Origin: Trachythela sp. YZ-2020
Taxonomy: Eukaryota; Cnidaria; Anthozoa; Malacalcyonacea; Clavulariidae
DNA: 64,000 nucleotides
Assembly: GCA_016169945.1 (NCBI GenBank)
Contig: JADLSH010000393.1
Span: 9,523,501-9,587,500, forward strand
Direction of reading: 5' to 3'
The translations under genes and the position numbers were made by a program. Shown piece after piece: positions 45,501 to 54,030 of the stretch; positions within the stretch are counted from its first letter, which is position 1, and each line of letters starts with the position of its first letter. Under the pieces are notes generated by a model that was not told the DNA's origin, searched no databases, and saw only the letters and a list, made by a program, of their open reading frames with translations.

Positions 45501-48472
45501 CGCGCTCTAAACAAAACTCCCTCCCCCACAATAGAACGCCTGCCACGCAGGCTAACCTTTGGCCGGCAATTCAAATGTGTTATAGTCAGTGCAGTCAGGT
45601 CCAGGATTGCATTCTATATCACCACATAACAGTAGGCACACACCGATGTTAAGTTCTGCTAATAAGGCAAACTTCAAGTGTCTTAAAAGCGCAGCTGCTC
45701 GCTTCGAATTCGGCATTGTCGAACTGTTGACCATAGCATGTCTCGTACGAAAGTAAGGAACTTCGTATTGAACGATTGACACAGCTTTTCCAGCGTGAAA
45801 ATTCCATAGCTGTTGACTAGAAGCGTTTATCTTACAGCAGGACGTTTCTTTAATGTGAAAAGGCCTTAGTAGAACGAGGAAAATAATGAACAAGAGGAGC
45901 TCGCCAAATACGTATCGTGCCGCCATCTTTATTCAGAGTGAAGATGGGTTCCCGTGCCTTAAGACCAGTCGGCCTCCTAAAGGCTGTTTTGCCGGGATCA
46001 CGTAGTTGTCAAAACATGTGTAATGTGGAATTTATAACATGTGCTTTCTATGCATGGTTTTTGTAATAAGAAAGACAAGATCCATCAGGTTTTTAATTAA
46101 GAGTAAATAAAACTGAGGTCTGAGAGCTGAAACGTACAGGCGTCTACACAGAATAGCCTTAAAATTACGGTGAAAAAAGATTGCGTAAGTCTCTGGTTTC
46201 TTTTTTATAGCTAAAGGAAACCAGAAAAATACAAAATTACCGCGAATATTTGTTTATTTTGTCATAAACATATAAACAGTTAAACACACGAACTTTACTT
46301 GGGTTGCTGTGGTCGCGAACAAACGTATTCGTGAAAATGTTCACCCCCCCTGTAATGTTCTCCACGAGGAGTTTTCGTGAAGATTGCGCGAGACTTTCAA
46401 ATTATTTTGAACCTTTTGTTTTTGATTCTCATTCTTGATCAACGAGGGGAGGTTTTTCACTCCCAAGTGGGACTAAGCTTTCAATTTTTCGATTGGGACT
46501 ATTCTACAATCAATTATTTTTGGATACTGTAATATAAATACAGATGTGGACGAAGAAGTGGCATTTATCGGGCAGAGAAGCTGCGAGACATTGCAATAGC
46601 GACATAATTGAGGAAATGTCGAAGGACACAAAATCGAAGATAAAATACATGGCACTACTCCAAAACCCGACGAAACTTGGTTGAATTATTCTTTAGTCAA
46701 CTAGCATTGTGTTAAAGTACAACATTTGGATGATACTTGCGAGGCTCGTCGATAAAAAGCAAACAAATCGGCAAAATATGGCTGAAATCGTGTTCTGGCG
46801 GGGGGTAAGTGAAATGGAATGTGTTATATCTCAACAAAACAATATCATTCCTTATGAAATTTATAATAATTATATTAAAATAAGCATATTTTTTCATCCT
46901 ATGACAAAAATATTTAGGAAATAAGAAAACATAGACTTTGCCAGGTGAATAAGTAATTTGATGCATAATTAGCAGTTGACCTGGGATGGTGCATGGTCAT
47001 TTTCTTGTAAAATATGATACCTAGACAAATTTCACCCTCCAGTGGCCACCCCTAAAAACAACCATTCTAAACACTATAAGCAATTCAGAAAGGCTGTAGC
47101 TTTGGCGGTTCAGGATTTAGAGCTATGTCGACAGTGCTGTTTCTGGGCGTGGTCATTTTCAGTACTTTCGCCCCGGATTCAGGTTTTGGCACATATGCCA
47201 TGTTGACCGCCATGGTCATTTTACCCTAAAACAGTTGAGATAATCTGTCCTAAATGAAATGCATACAAACTCCTTTTCAGGTCCTAGACTAATATCTATG
47301 TTGTGTTACTGCCAAAAACTGAACTACCAAGTTGTGTCAAAATTTAATGTGTAAGAAGTACAGGATTAAATTTTTCTGCAACGTCTTGACGGCGACCAGA
47401 GCATTTTCCCATACAAATCCTAAGAATATTTTCTATCTAAAATTGAATACCATTTCTTCCATATTGCATATTATAAGCTGAAATGTTTCTCTTTTACTAA
47501 TATTGTGGTGCTCTTTGCATTTTGACACAGCTGCTGTTTTAAGGGAGATGGAGTCACGTTGCAAAAGGCCTATTAGCTCACTGCATGCCTGCATGTGTAC
47601 GTGAATGGCCTTTCTATACTTTCGGAATAAATTATTGTGTTCAGAATATCACGCTCAAGCAAAGCGCAACTCTAGGTTTCGCAAGTGGGTGCGAGTCGTA
47701 TTGATTGAGAAAAAATTACTTGACATTAATACTTTTTTATATAGAATCAAACTGTCCGAGTGTTGCGGAGAAAGAGATGACTACATTAACAACAACTTTG
47801 GAGAATGTTCGTAAGCGTATTACATCTGAAAGTCAATTCGAATTCGTTTTAAATATTTCTAATGGAATTATGTTATCTCAAGAAAGTGAAAGTCCACCAT
47901 CGTCACAATCTCGCAAATTAATTCCAAACCATGTTGATATTTACGTCATTTGTTCCGAAGAAGACGCGAAACACTGCCAATTGTTTTGTCAGTTATTAAT
48001 ATCTCAGAATCAGTCATTAATTATTAAGAAATCTTTGGAAGAATCAAATTCATCACGCTTGGCTTATCTTGAAACATCAAGCTTAGTGATTTCGCTGCTG
48101 TCCCCAAGTTTCATGTCGTGTACAGAGCTTGTTCACGAACTTAACATTGCTTGGTGTCGACAACGTTACGCTGAAGAATTTTGTTTCCTTGCAATTATCG
48201 TAGATTCCCTTCCTGTTAAACCAACTTATGTTCATCTCTTACCTTGTTTCTTCAACTGCAAAGACAAACATTGGGACTCACCGGAGATGAAAGACGGTCC
48301 TTCGTGTTTGGAAGATCTGATGACAGAGATCAATGTTTCTAAGGAGGTTATCCGTTGTTTTTTCTTCGCTATAAAGTGCGTTCTTTCTTCGATAACTGGT
48401 AACGAATGCCCTATCTGGGGTCTACATAATAAGTTTAGTAATTGTCTTCATCTCGGCAGTTGTCTTGAGTAA
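9393..48472 (+). CDS. Macro-like domain plus three TIR domains, eight-exon gene (743 aa)
   Basis: I assembled the gene from splice sites. The exons are 9393-9531, 35367-35544, 36441-36558, 37703-37888, 38774-39132, 39795-40063, 40515-40769 and 47745-48472. Every junction is GT-AG and every codon phase closes (1,2,0,0,2,1,1), giving 744 codons including the stop. Residues 1-207 are macro-like. TIR1 starts near 213, TIR2 near 365, and a divergent TIR3 near 565 with its own C-terminal extension. There is no signal peptide or membrane segment, so the protein is probably cytosolic. TIR domains either cleave NAD or act as adaptors, and macro domains bind ADP-ribose-type ligands; a signalling or immune role is inferred, not shown. 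Introns 1 and 7 are filled with transposons. A paralogous last exon lies at 56784-57964 on the other strand. The exact start and any non-coding first exon are open. Confidence 0.82.
9628..10090. mobile_element. Mariner-like MITE in intron 1
   Basis: The ends are CAGGGTGTATAAAAAACAG on the left and, read outward, CAGGGTGTTAAAAAGGAACA on the right, both followed by AGTCC. TA precedes the left end; the right flank reads CA, one change from TA. No transposase ORF is present. Confidence 0.6.
10370..10683. mobile_element. Short MITE with CAG-CCTGCCAAC ends
   Basis: The left end CAGACCTGCCAACTCACCC and the right end GGGTTGGCAGGCTG are inverted copies. It sits inside a duplicated tract: 10249-10320 and 10684-10760 share GTTAGACAGAGTAAA and neighbouring words. 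Inside are two copies of GATCGAAGGA followed by GTGTTCACCCGAT-type words. Confidence 0.5.
10684..13483. other. Intron 1 spacer, no gene seen
   Basis: It holds short ORFs without splice support and CTCCGG-rich simple sequence near 11934-12020. That sequence recurs at 24870-24960 and 25220 next to the words AGTGCTG and CAGCACT, so it is probably a decayed MITE family. A tandem ATTTTGACGGACGGAGTCTTC pair lies near 12280-12320. Confidence 0.4.
13582..14219. mobile_element. hAT-like MITE nested in left arm of the P-like element
   Basis: The ends are CAGTGAACTC with CTGGAACGATAAC further in, on both sides in inverted order. The 8-bp duplication GTCAAAAA is exact (13574-13581 and 14220-14227). The matching right arm of the P-like element has GTCAAAAA only once at that point (near 17500), which is an empty site and proves the insertion. 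The inside holds repeated ACGTACGGACCGCG words (14032-14130). Confidence 0.9.
14416..15152. mobile_element. hAT-like MITE, copy A of the CAGTGGCGTGCTGGC family
   Basis: It has inverted ends CAGTGGCGTGCTGGC and an exact 8-bp duplication GAAAAGCG (14408-14415, 15153-15160). It is longer than copy B because of an internal 220-bp tandem duplication (from about 14572 and 14792). GGGGGCC and GGCGCCCC blocks lie just inside both ends. Confidence 0.9.
14572..15006. repeat. 220-bp tandem duplication inside MITE copy A
   Basis: Two almost identical units start AATGCGCAAGAAACAACACA and end CTCATTGGCTCA, about 220 bp apart. The few differences, such as TTCAGG versus TTGAGA near the start, suggest a fairly recent duplication. 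Confidence 0.85.
15379..16503 (+). pseudogene. THAP-domain P-like transposase, broken
   Basis: Exon 1 (15379-15458) encodes MPEYCSAYNCKARR and ends CATAA/GTAAGT in phase 2. Exon 2 starts at 15901 after TATTTAG and completes the THAP zinc finger: FPITNP, LLKSW, then CEKHF, the second half of the C2CH signature. An in-frame TAG at 15953-15955 breaks the finger. A 46-bp tandem duplication (16083-16128 and 16129-16174) shifts the frame. A later frameshift leads into SIRSWASSVECEPGF-like sequence typical of the helical region of P and THAP9 transposases. The catalytic core after FLFGND is absent. No functional product is expected. Confidence 0.8.
16511..16703. mobile_element. 193-bp palindromic MITE
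   Basis: It starts ATATGGCCTGGACT, with TGAAAAGTGATGA further in, and ends with the inverted copy. Its interior repeats AGAGAACTAG / CTAGTTCTCTC as a second inverted pair. It lies just behind the broken transposase. Confidence 0.6.
16751..17103. mobile_element. hAT-like MITE, copy B of the CAGTGGCGTGCTGGC family
   Basis: It has the same ends as copy A and an exact 8-bp duplication CATCAAAG (16743-16750, 17104-17111). It is 353 bp long, against 737 bp for copy A, and lacks the internal tandem duplication. Confidence 0.9.
17735..18489. repeat. Left 31-bp tandem array
   Basis: The unit alternates GGAATTGTAAAA(G/C)CC (15 bp) and GGAATCTGTAAAACCC (16 bp). G/C variants occur in blocks, which indicates unequal exchange. 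The 303-codon ORF on the minus strand here is only the translation of the array. Confidence 0.95.
18896..19179. mobile_element. Solo LTR inside the Foldback-like element
   Basis: The 284-bp unit starts TGTTGG and ends CCGACA (inverted TG..CA ends). It contains GAATAAAAAACC, a plausible poly(A) signal, and TATATA lies directly on both sides. The flank is AT-rich, so the duplication is only suggestive. Confidence 0.6.
20325..20818. repeat. Right tandem array, inverted relative to the left one
   Basis: It carries the same alternating units read as GGGTTTTACAGATTCC and GGCTTTTACAATTCC. It is shorter and more eroded (single-base losses near 20610-20770) than the left array. The flanking GTTCCGTTCCTCGTTCC block mirrors the left side. 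Confidence 0.95.
20898..22833. other. Intron 1 spacer with a few unassigned short ORFs
   Basis: A short plus-strand frame (MAHFRSIRGNKAS, 20950) and a serine-rich minus-strand frame (about 21470-21590, ending STASSSSITVSGS) look somewhat protein-like. Neither has clear partner exons and I assign neither. No transposon ends were recognised. Confidence 0.3.
22834..23838 (-). CDS. Small three-exon basic protein with Myb/SANT-like C-terminus, 151 aa
   Basis: The exons are 23838-23819 (MARRKL, phase 2), 23692-23476 and 23052-22834. All junctions are GT-AG (donors GTATGA, GTACAT; acceptors TTATAG, TTACAG) and the phases close, giving 152 codons with the stop. The middle exon is acidic (DDVVIFVDEEND), then rich in Lys, Arg and Ser. 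The last exon has KWTFEEDKVFIEF followed by W, FTCNRFY, like the first helix of a Myb/SANT DNA-binding repeat. AATAAA lies about 30 nt after the stop. The function is unknown; a chromatin or transposon-derived DNA-binding protein is possible. It lies antisense inside intron 1 of the macro-TIR gene. Confidence 0.6.
23839..25259. other. Intron 1 spacer with AAGATATAAGAAG-type repeats and CTCCGG sequence
   Basis: About 24080-24430 is dense in (T)CTTCTTATAT words in both orientations between CTGACCCCAAGGATGG and CCATCTCTGAGTCTGACCC, so it is probably an old palindromic element. About 24870-25240 has CTCCGG tracts around a segment starting TGTTGGAGATTATTGG (24953), perhaps a solo LTR. Confidence 0.4.
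26095..26646. mobile_element. Harbinger-like palindromic MITE, TAA flanked
   Basis: The ends are AGCCCGGTTCACACGAGTGA on the left and, outward, AGCCTGGTTCACAAGAGTGA on the right, with TAA on each side (26092-26094, 26647-26649). The interior repeats GATAAGCACAAGCATAAG words in both directions (at least two nested inverted copies). A 3-bp TWA duplication fits Harbinger/PIF MITEs. Confidence 0.7.
26650..29452 (+). mobile_element. piggyBac transposon
   Basis: TTAA lies on both sides (26646-26649, 29453-29456). The ends begin CCCTAGAA in inverted order. Subterminal GGTATCATATATGATACC-type palindromes occur near both ends (26667, 27018, 29303). The inside is a piggyBac transposase with several lesions. 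Confidence 0.92.
27253..29029 (+). pseudogene. piggyBac transposase, frameshifted
   Basis: The frame moves at least twice, near 27715 and near 28075-28165, where a stop also falls in the expected frame. The N-terminus is acidic (SDSEFEGVESNRSDDEFS). The catalytic Asp of the first motif (DEIIVPFKG), the second (FADNYF) and the GGIDLI motif are recognisable. The C-terminus has a cysteine-rich domain (CKLCP ... CLKCNAHLC), as in many piggyBac transposases. The element could only move if helped by another copy. Confidence 0.88.
32365..33910 (+). mobile_element. LINE relic, internally deleted
   Basis: Near 33500-33600 a reverse-transcriptase piece reads NYRLISLLSML. It jumps at about 33610 to a C-terminal part ending RYKDRLLGLNVLPLSY and FVSHSRYGTR, both typical of the end of LINE ORF2. 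The upstream part to 32365 has only broken frames. Confidence 0.55.
33911..35366. other. Intron 1, last part; no gene seen
   Basis: Near 34075-34115 lies a short inverted word, ACACTAGTGTTT, twice. Near 35085 a CAGGACGTAGCCAGG ... GGGGGGG segment looks like one end of a hAT-like MITE. The polypyrimidine/TATATA tract and TTTTGCAG before 35367 form the exon 2 acceptor. Confidence 0.4.
35367..37888 (+). CDS. Exons 2-4 of macro-TIR gene: rest of macro-like domain
   Basis: Exon 2 is 35367-35544, exon 3 is 36441-36558 and exon 4 is 37703-37888. Exon 2 continues with DDYVPTPPSLIGQL, a motif placed as in the macro-like domains attached to other TIR proteins. Exon 3 ends in IMMPLLASGAQ, like the 'P-L-L-G-T-G' loop of macro folds. 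Exon 4 gives a helix and the strand LPLRCLKIVLLE, then a basic linker ending KMEKQK. The phases are 2, 0 and 0. None of the three stands out as a long ORF. Intron 3 carries a MITE (37126-37517). Confidence 0.75.
35682..35991. mobile_element. Harbinger-like MITE, TAA flanked
   Basis: The ends read inward AGGCCGGTTTACAG and AGACCGGTTTACAG, with TAA on both sides (35679-35681, 35992-35994). The interior is a near-palindrome of CGCGCGAAT words. It lies in intron 2. Confidence 0.75.
35996..36126. repeat. Short palindromic element
   Basis: AAACGTCGCGCT with GTGCCGAACGCATTA further in reappears inverted about 100 bp away. It directly follows the TAA of the neighbouring MITE and may be another small MITE; its ends are unclear. 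Confidence 0.5.
37126..37517. mobile_element. MITE in intron 3 with near-8-bp target duplication
   Basis: The ends are CGAGGGGCATTTCA in inverted order. AACAAAAC precedes and AACAAAAT follows, one mismatch. The interior is GGACTTTT / GGATTTTT simple sequence, with a tandem GAAGGATTTTCTGCACTTTT pair near 37397-37437. Confidence 0.7.
38774..39132 (+). CDS. Exon 5 of macro-TIR gene: TIR domain 1
   Basis: One exon encodes a whole TIR fold. It begins EYDIYLSYCEED (strand A, box 1), has a BB-loop-like segment VFSTLQELDMYDSW, the strand VVALITPAYL, and the helix SCSEQYNIALCL. The residue at the position of the catalytic glutamate of NAD-cleaving TIRs (SARM1 Glu642) is Gln287 by my alignment, as in MyD88-type adaptors. 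The exon ends two bases into a codon at GACTGCAG/GTACGG. Confidence 0.85.
39795..40769 (+). CDS. Exons 6-7 of macro-TIR gene: TIR domain 2
   Basis: Exon 6 (39795-40063) gives a helical linker, then HYDVFLSYSHLNED and the box-2/BB loop FIDTAELKAGGAW. Exon 7 (40515-40769) gives VMIALISGHYLRS, CIEELSLGIAL and WPVVI. The split inside the TIR fold is at phase 1. Glu439 sits where NAD-cleaving TIRs have their catalytic glutamate, so this TIR is the best candidate for an active one. The donor at 40769 is ATG/GTGAGT, and a large inverted-repeat element begins only 15 bp after it. Confidence 0.85.
42222..44257 (-). pseudogene. LINE reverse transcriptase and linker (ORF2 part)
   Basis: The linker frame 44257-43634 (AIRSAKKNYF, LWSTIRNLSG, GKATGTDGLS) passes by one frameshift near 43640 into the reverse-transcriptase frame 43667-42222. 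The polymerase has NYRPISVLPV, FADFRKAFDLVDH, GVPQGSVLAP and FADD in place of the usual YADD, then thumb and the LINE C-terminus (PSYVAEKF, LWNSIPTDIRS). It copies LINE RNA into DNA at the target site. Confidence 0.88.
44418..44888. mobile_element. Mariner-like MITE inside the LINE
   Basis: It has inverted ends CAGGGTGTATCAAAAAAACT with TA on both sides (44416-44417, 44889-44890). The arms are about 200 bp, nearly identical, with a short loop. The LINE linker reads on across it. Confidence 0.85.
44807..45926 (-). pseudogene. LINE N-terminal region with 2A-like motif and APE endonuclease
   Basis: The frame 45926-45552 begins MAARYVFGELLLFIIFLVLL, a signal-like hydrophobic stretch, and reaches LLLCGDIECNPGP at about residue 98-110. 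This fits the D-[VI]-E-x-N-P-G-P consensus of 2A peptides, where the ribosome skips a bond. Endonuclease parts follow: MAAIYRPPNVKS (near 45270) and ILTGDFNIDW ... CISDHLPV (45187-44880). A GC-rich insertion and a mariner-like MITE interrupt it. Confidence 0.8.
45340..45552. repeat. GC-rich duplicated insertion in the LINE
   Basis: A block with GAGAAGTTAGGGGGG, GCGCGCGCTCTC and CTCCCTCCCCCACAATAGAA occurs twice in tandem/inverted form. It ends at CACGCAGGCT, the same end word as the foldback MITE at 61904-62279. Confidence 0.6.
47745..48472 (+). CDS. Exon 8 of macro-TIR gene: TIR-like domain 3 and C-terminus
   Basis: The exon starts with two bases that complete a Glu codon, after acceptor TTATATAG. 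About 60 residues of linker precede a divergent TIR (VDIYVICSEED, LVISLLSPSFMSC, LVHELNIAWCRQR). Glu633 aligns with the catalytic glutamate, but the BB loop is degenerate. The tail has FFNCKDKHW and CPIWGLHNKFSNCLHL, both shared with the paralogous exon at 56784-57964 (FFNCEDDLW, CPVLGIHNKLFNCLQL), so this extension is a conserved part of the family. The protein ends at TAA. Confidence 0.88.
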
Positions 48473-49027
48473 TTGACCAAGACGTGCATCAATTCGACGT
48501 CCTAGCAAAACAAGGGATGATAAATATGCTTCCAGTAAGCAGTTGAGACTGGAAATGAAACAATAACGGGTCATAAATGAGCGCTATTTTGATGAAATGA
48601 TTTTTAAAAGGATTGATTTTTAATTGTATAAATATCGTACTATACATTATTTTTAATTAATTCAAATCGATATATTCTCTCTGTTAAACAAGTAACTACA
48701 ATGACTGTTTATATATGAAATTATGTAAATCATATACTTATACTTATACTAATAATATATAGTCTATCTTAACGCACAAATCGCACAAGTATTATTTGTC
48801 CAAAATACAGCATTGACAAATCCGTCTCATTCGCTATAAGACCTTCTAATGTTCATAACTTTTAAACTTCTCAAGTCCCCCAAGCTTCGACATTATCGGA
48901 AAACTACACGCTTTTGTGTCAACACAGTTCCATCTGCATCCCATGTATACAACTCAAGAGAGCCACTTTAATATATTATAAAGTTATATTTTGATTTTAG
49001 CACTCGCGTGTTTTCCCGAAAGAAATG
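48473..49027. other. Spacer between macro-TIR 3' end and LONRF-like 3' end
   Basis: This is AT-rich sequence that should hold the 3' UTR of the macro-TIR gene. No clear AATAAA and no transposon ends were seen. Confidence 0.4.
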
Positions 49028-51088
<2,061 letters not shown>

Positions 51089-51655
51089 CTAGAAAAAATA
51101 CCAAGTGCCTCCTGTTAGCACAAATATGCAGAAAGATTCTGGACAAAATCACTAACAAATGAACGCTGGCATTTACTGATGAGTGTAACTACTGCAAAAT
51201 GAGAGACAGTAAATGAGATAGAAAATGAGCATAATTGGTGGTTTGCAACGGACGCCATCTTGCTTGATTCTGAGAACATACACAAATTATGTATTCTTCA
51301 TTCCTTGTCGTATCGATCCAGACCTCATAACTATCTACAATACGGTAAGCTGTTTTTAAAGTAAACCAAGAATTTAACAAATTATTTATAATTATTGAAT
51401 ATTGTAATTATTTATTAATAATAATTATTACGTGATGACTATGAAATTTTCAGAAAGGAGAGAGAAAGCCGTGCTTGTAGAGTGTTGTTAGCCGTAATTC
51501 ATTCCGTGAAATTGTATAGATGGGAAGTGTGAGCTTGAATTAATTACTGTAGAACTGACAACAGAATCAAGGACAGAGTTATATGGATGCTGTCGCTATA
51601 GACCACCAAACTCGAAGAGTAATTGGTTAAATCTATTTGATTCGTACCTCGCTAA

Positions 51656-52650
51656 CTTATATGATATGATATGATATTTTATTACCTTTCCCCAAAGAGG
51701 CTTTTCAAAGATAATTACATTACATGAATCAACTAATATTACAAATATAAAATAATTAATGTATGAGTAGATAAACTACACAATCAAAAACTCTTTCAGT
51801 AACTTTTGTCTCAAACAACGTTTGACTAAGTTTTAAAATAGTGACTGACTAAGTTTTAAAGTGGTGTCTAAAGAGTTCCACATGCTGACAATCTTGTAAT
51901 AAAAAGTTCGTTGCCCAGTGGCCGTTTTGAATAGCGGAATATTACGTTTTTGAGCGTTCCTAGTGGTGCGGTTGGATACATCCTGACGTTTAATAAATTG
52001 GGAGGAAATATATGTGGGGACAAAGCCAGTCATACACTTGAAAGCCATAGTTGCGCTACGGTAGTACAGTTGAGTGGTTACAGGCAGCCAGTTTAAAACT
52101 TTTAAGATTGGTGTAACATGGTCGTTCTTTCGAGCTCCACTAACGATACGAGAAGCAAAGTTTTGAACTGATTGTAGTTTATTAAGATTCTTACTTGCTG
52201 TGTTGTCCCAGACATTCAAACAGTAGAATAACTTGCTAAATACTATAAGTGCGTTTATAACTGTAGTGAGTGATTGCTTACTCAATACGTGTTTCAGTAA
52301 CACGATCTATTTGACCAAGGCGAGACATGCAAGAAGAGACTGTCTTTGTTATGTGTTCATCATAAGAGAGGAGGGTGTCAAGAATAACTCCATGGTCTTT
52401 AGCCGATTTTGTAGGGACGATCATCTTTCCAAGTAGCGATAAACTGAAGTCTTGTAGCTCAGCTAACTTTTGTCTACTTCCAAAGACCATGAGTTTCGTT
52501 TTGTCTGGGTTCAAGAGAAGAAAGTTATTAAAGCACCAATTTCGTATCTTTAAGAGGTCTTCATTCATGTCTTCGATGGCACTGTCCTTATTTTGCAGGT
52601 TGAAAAAGACTTGGTGTTTTGTGTCGTCTACATAAATATACATATAATAT
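51656..52650 (-). mobile_element. 5'-truncated LINE (reverse-transcriptase end)
   Basis: From 52643 down it reads IYVDDTKHQVF (palm), LLLNPDKTKLMVFGSRQKL and DHGVILDTLLSYDEHI, then after a frameshift near 52290 the ORF2 C-terminus (LPVTTQLYYRSATMAFKC, MWNSLDTTLKL). It ends in a (TATCA)n tail at about 51659-51677. Confidence 0.8.
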
Positions 52651-52934
52651 ACATATTTTATCTACGCGTTATGATAACAATTTGGGATTAAATTATTTGG
52701 GATTCTCCGAATCAAACTGTTCGTTCTGATGAAATACATTTTACTGAACTGACCACTTCCTTTTTCAAGTAAACCAACAAGAGGTGATAATATCCTGGAT
52801 CTTGTTATCACCACTGTACCAGATCAAGTAAAAGTTGACACTACCTTGCCCCCACAAGAAAGTGGTATTATCACAGATCATAACTTTCAAGCCACCGTTT
52901 AAGCTCCAACTAAATTGAAAAGGAACGTCTGCGA

Positions 52935-53465
52935 TTACCAGAAAGGGAATTTCGAAGGATTGCGATCGACTTTGGAAAATATTGATTTTTGCAATATCGT
53001 AGAATTACACAATGTGAATGTCTCTTGTGTATTTCGCGTTGTCAATTTCATGTCGTCTTTGTTTTCCTTATTTGTATTTACAAATAACTCCCCGGTCGTT
53101 TGTTTTACTTGTTGTTGAGTTTGTTCTGCCGCTTTGATTATTTCAACAGCTTTCTTCAGCGTCAACCCATCTCTTCACCACAATCGTTCGCGAAGTTTGT
53201 CATCTCTGATGCCCAACACAAGTCTATCTCTTAATATTTCATCGGGTGTAATTGACTCATGATCACAATTTCGTGCGATTGTTCTTAATTCTGTTAAATA
53301 AGTAGATACACTCTCACCTTGTTCTTGTTTTCTGTTATTAACAAATTGCTTCAAAAATAAGTAAGGCAATTGGCGTTGCTTCAAAAATAAGTAAGACAAT
53401 TGGCGTAGTTTCACGATTGAGACACGTACTTTGTTCCTTCTTCTACTCTTCACAATATCTATCAT
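52935..53465 (-). pseudogene. Gypsy/Ty3-type gag fragment
   Basis: Minus-strand frames 53465-53175 and 53165-52935 carry QEQGESVSTYLTELRTIA and LRDRLVLGIRDDKLRERL, the usual capsid segment of Ty3/Gypsy gag, then ALKKAVEII-type sequence. A stretch of about 36 bp with CTTCAAAAATAAGTAAG is duplicated (53349-53407). No pol or LTR is seen nearby. Confidence 0.65.
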
Positions 53466-54030
53466 TTTACCCTATATCACATATGGAATAGTCGTTTGGG
53501 GACAAGCTACCCAAGCGAATCAAAACAAGATACTCCTTCTTCAAAAGCGCGCTCTGCGTTTGATATATTTCAAAAGAAAGAGTGAGCATGCTATCCCTCT
53601 TTTTGGCAGCTCAAAAGTTATGCCACTAAATATGCTCTATTATATAGCGCAGTTAATTCCAAGCTAATGTATGATATCTCGAACAATACCACCAAGCACC
53701 ATCTCTGATTTCTTTACTTATTCAAAGGAAGTACACACACAATCGTACCCCGAGCCTGCGATCCTTTACATAACACTAGACATTTTGCATCTTCTAACTT
53801 TTATATAAAATATTATCGATTGAATAAGAAAAACTTATCCTTTGCTAAACTTGGAGCAAAAATATGGAATAGTATTTGCCCTAAGATACGTAAACTAGGG
53901 AAAAAGACCTTTAACAAAATAATTAAAAAGTCACTTCTAACTGTATTGGAGGTTGAGGATGATTATGTTGATACACCTACGACAATCAAATTAATGACCA
54001 AACAATTGGCATCCATAAAAATATAATCAC

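Larger units (their letters stand above)
42064..45940 (-). mobile_element. CR1/L2-like LINE in the loop of the inverted-repeat element
   Basis: It runs from near 45940 down to a (CTAA)n tail at about 42064-42079. On the minus strand the order is: N-terminal hydrophobic segment and 2A-like motif, APE endonuclease, linker, reverse transcriptase. Two palindromic insertions cut it (44418-44888 and about 45340-45552). The reverse-transcriptase frame (42222-43667) is intact for 480 codons, so the copy is fairly young. Confidence 0.85.
40785..47291. mobile_element. Large element with about 1.2-kb terminal inverted repeats
   Basis: The left arm (40785-41979) and right arm (46092-47291) are near-identical inverted copies, starting TAGTCTAGGACCTG and ending at TTAATTAAA. 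ATA lies just outside both ends and may be the target duplication. The arms hold only short shared frames, no transposase. The 4.1-kb loop contains a LINE that inserted later. It fills most of intron 7 of the macro-TIR gene. Confidence 0.8.
51535..54030 (+). mobile_element. Plus-strand LINE relic with two later insertions
   Basis: Endonuclease pieces read CCRYRPPNSKSNWLNLF (about 51580-51640), then after a gap IIWDSPNQTVRSDE and TRGDNILDLVITTVP ... ITDHNFQ (about 52690-52900). The end of ORF2 reads ITYGIVVWGQATQ and LLLQKRALRLIYF (53470-53670), with AKIWNSICPKIRK near 53850. A minus-strand LINE and a minus-strand gag fragment fill the two gaps. Confidence 0.65.
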
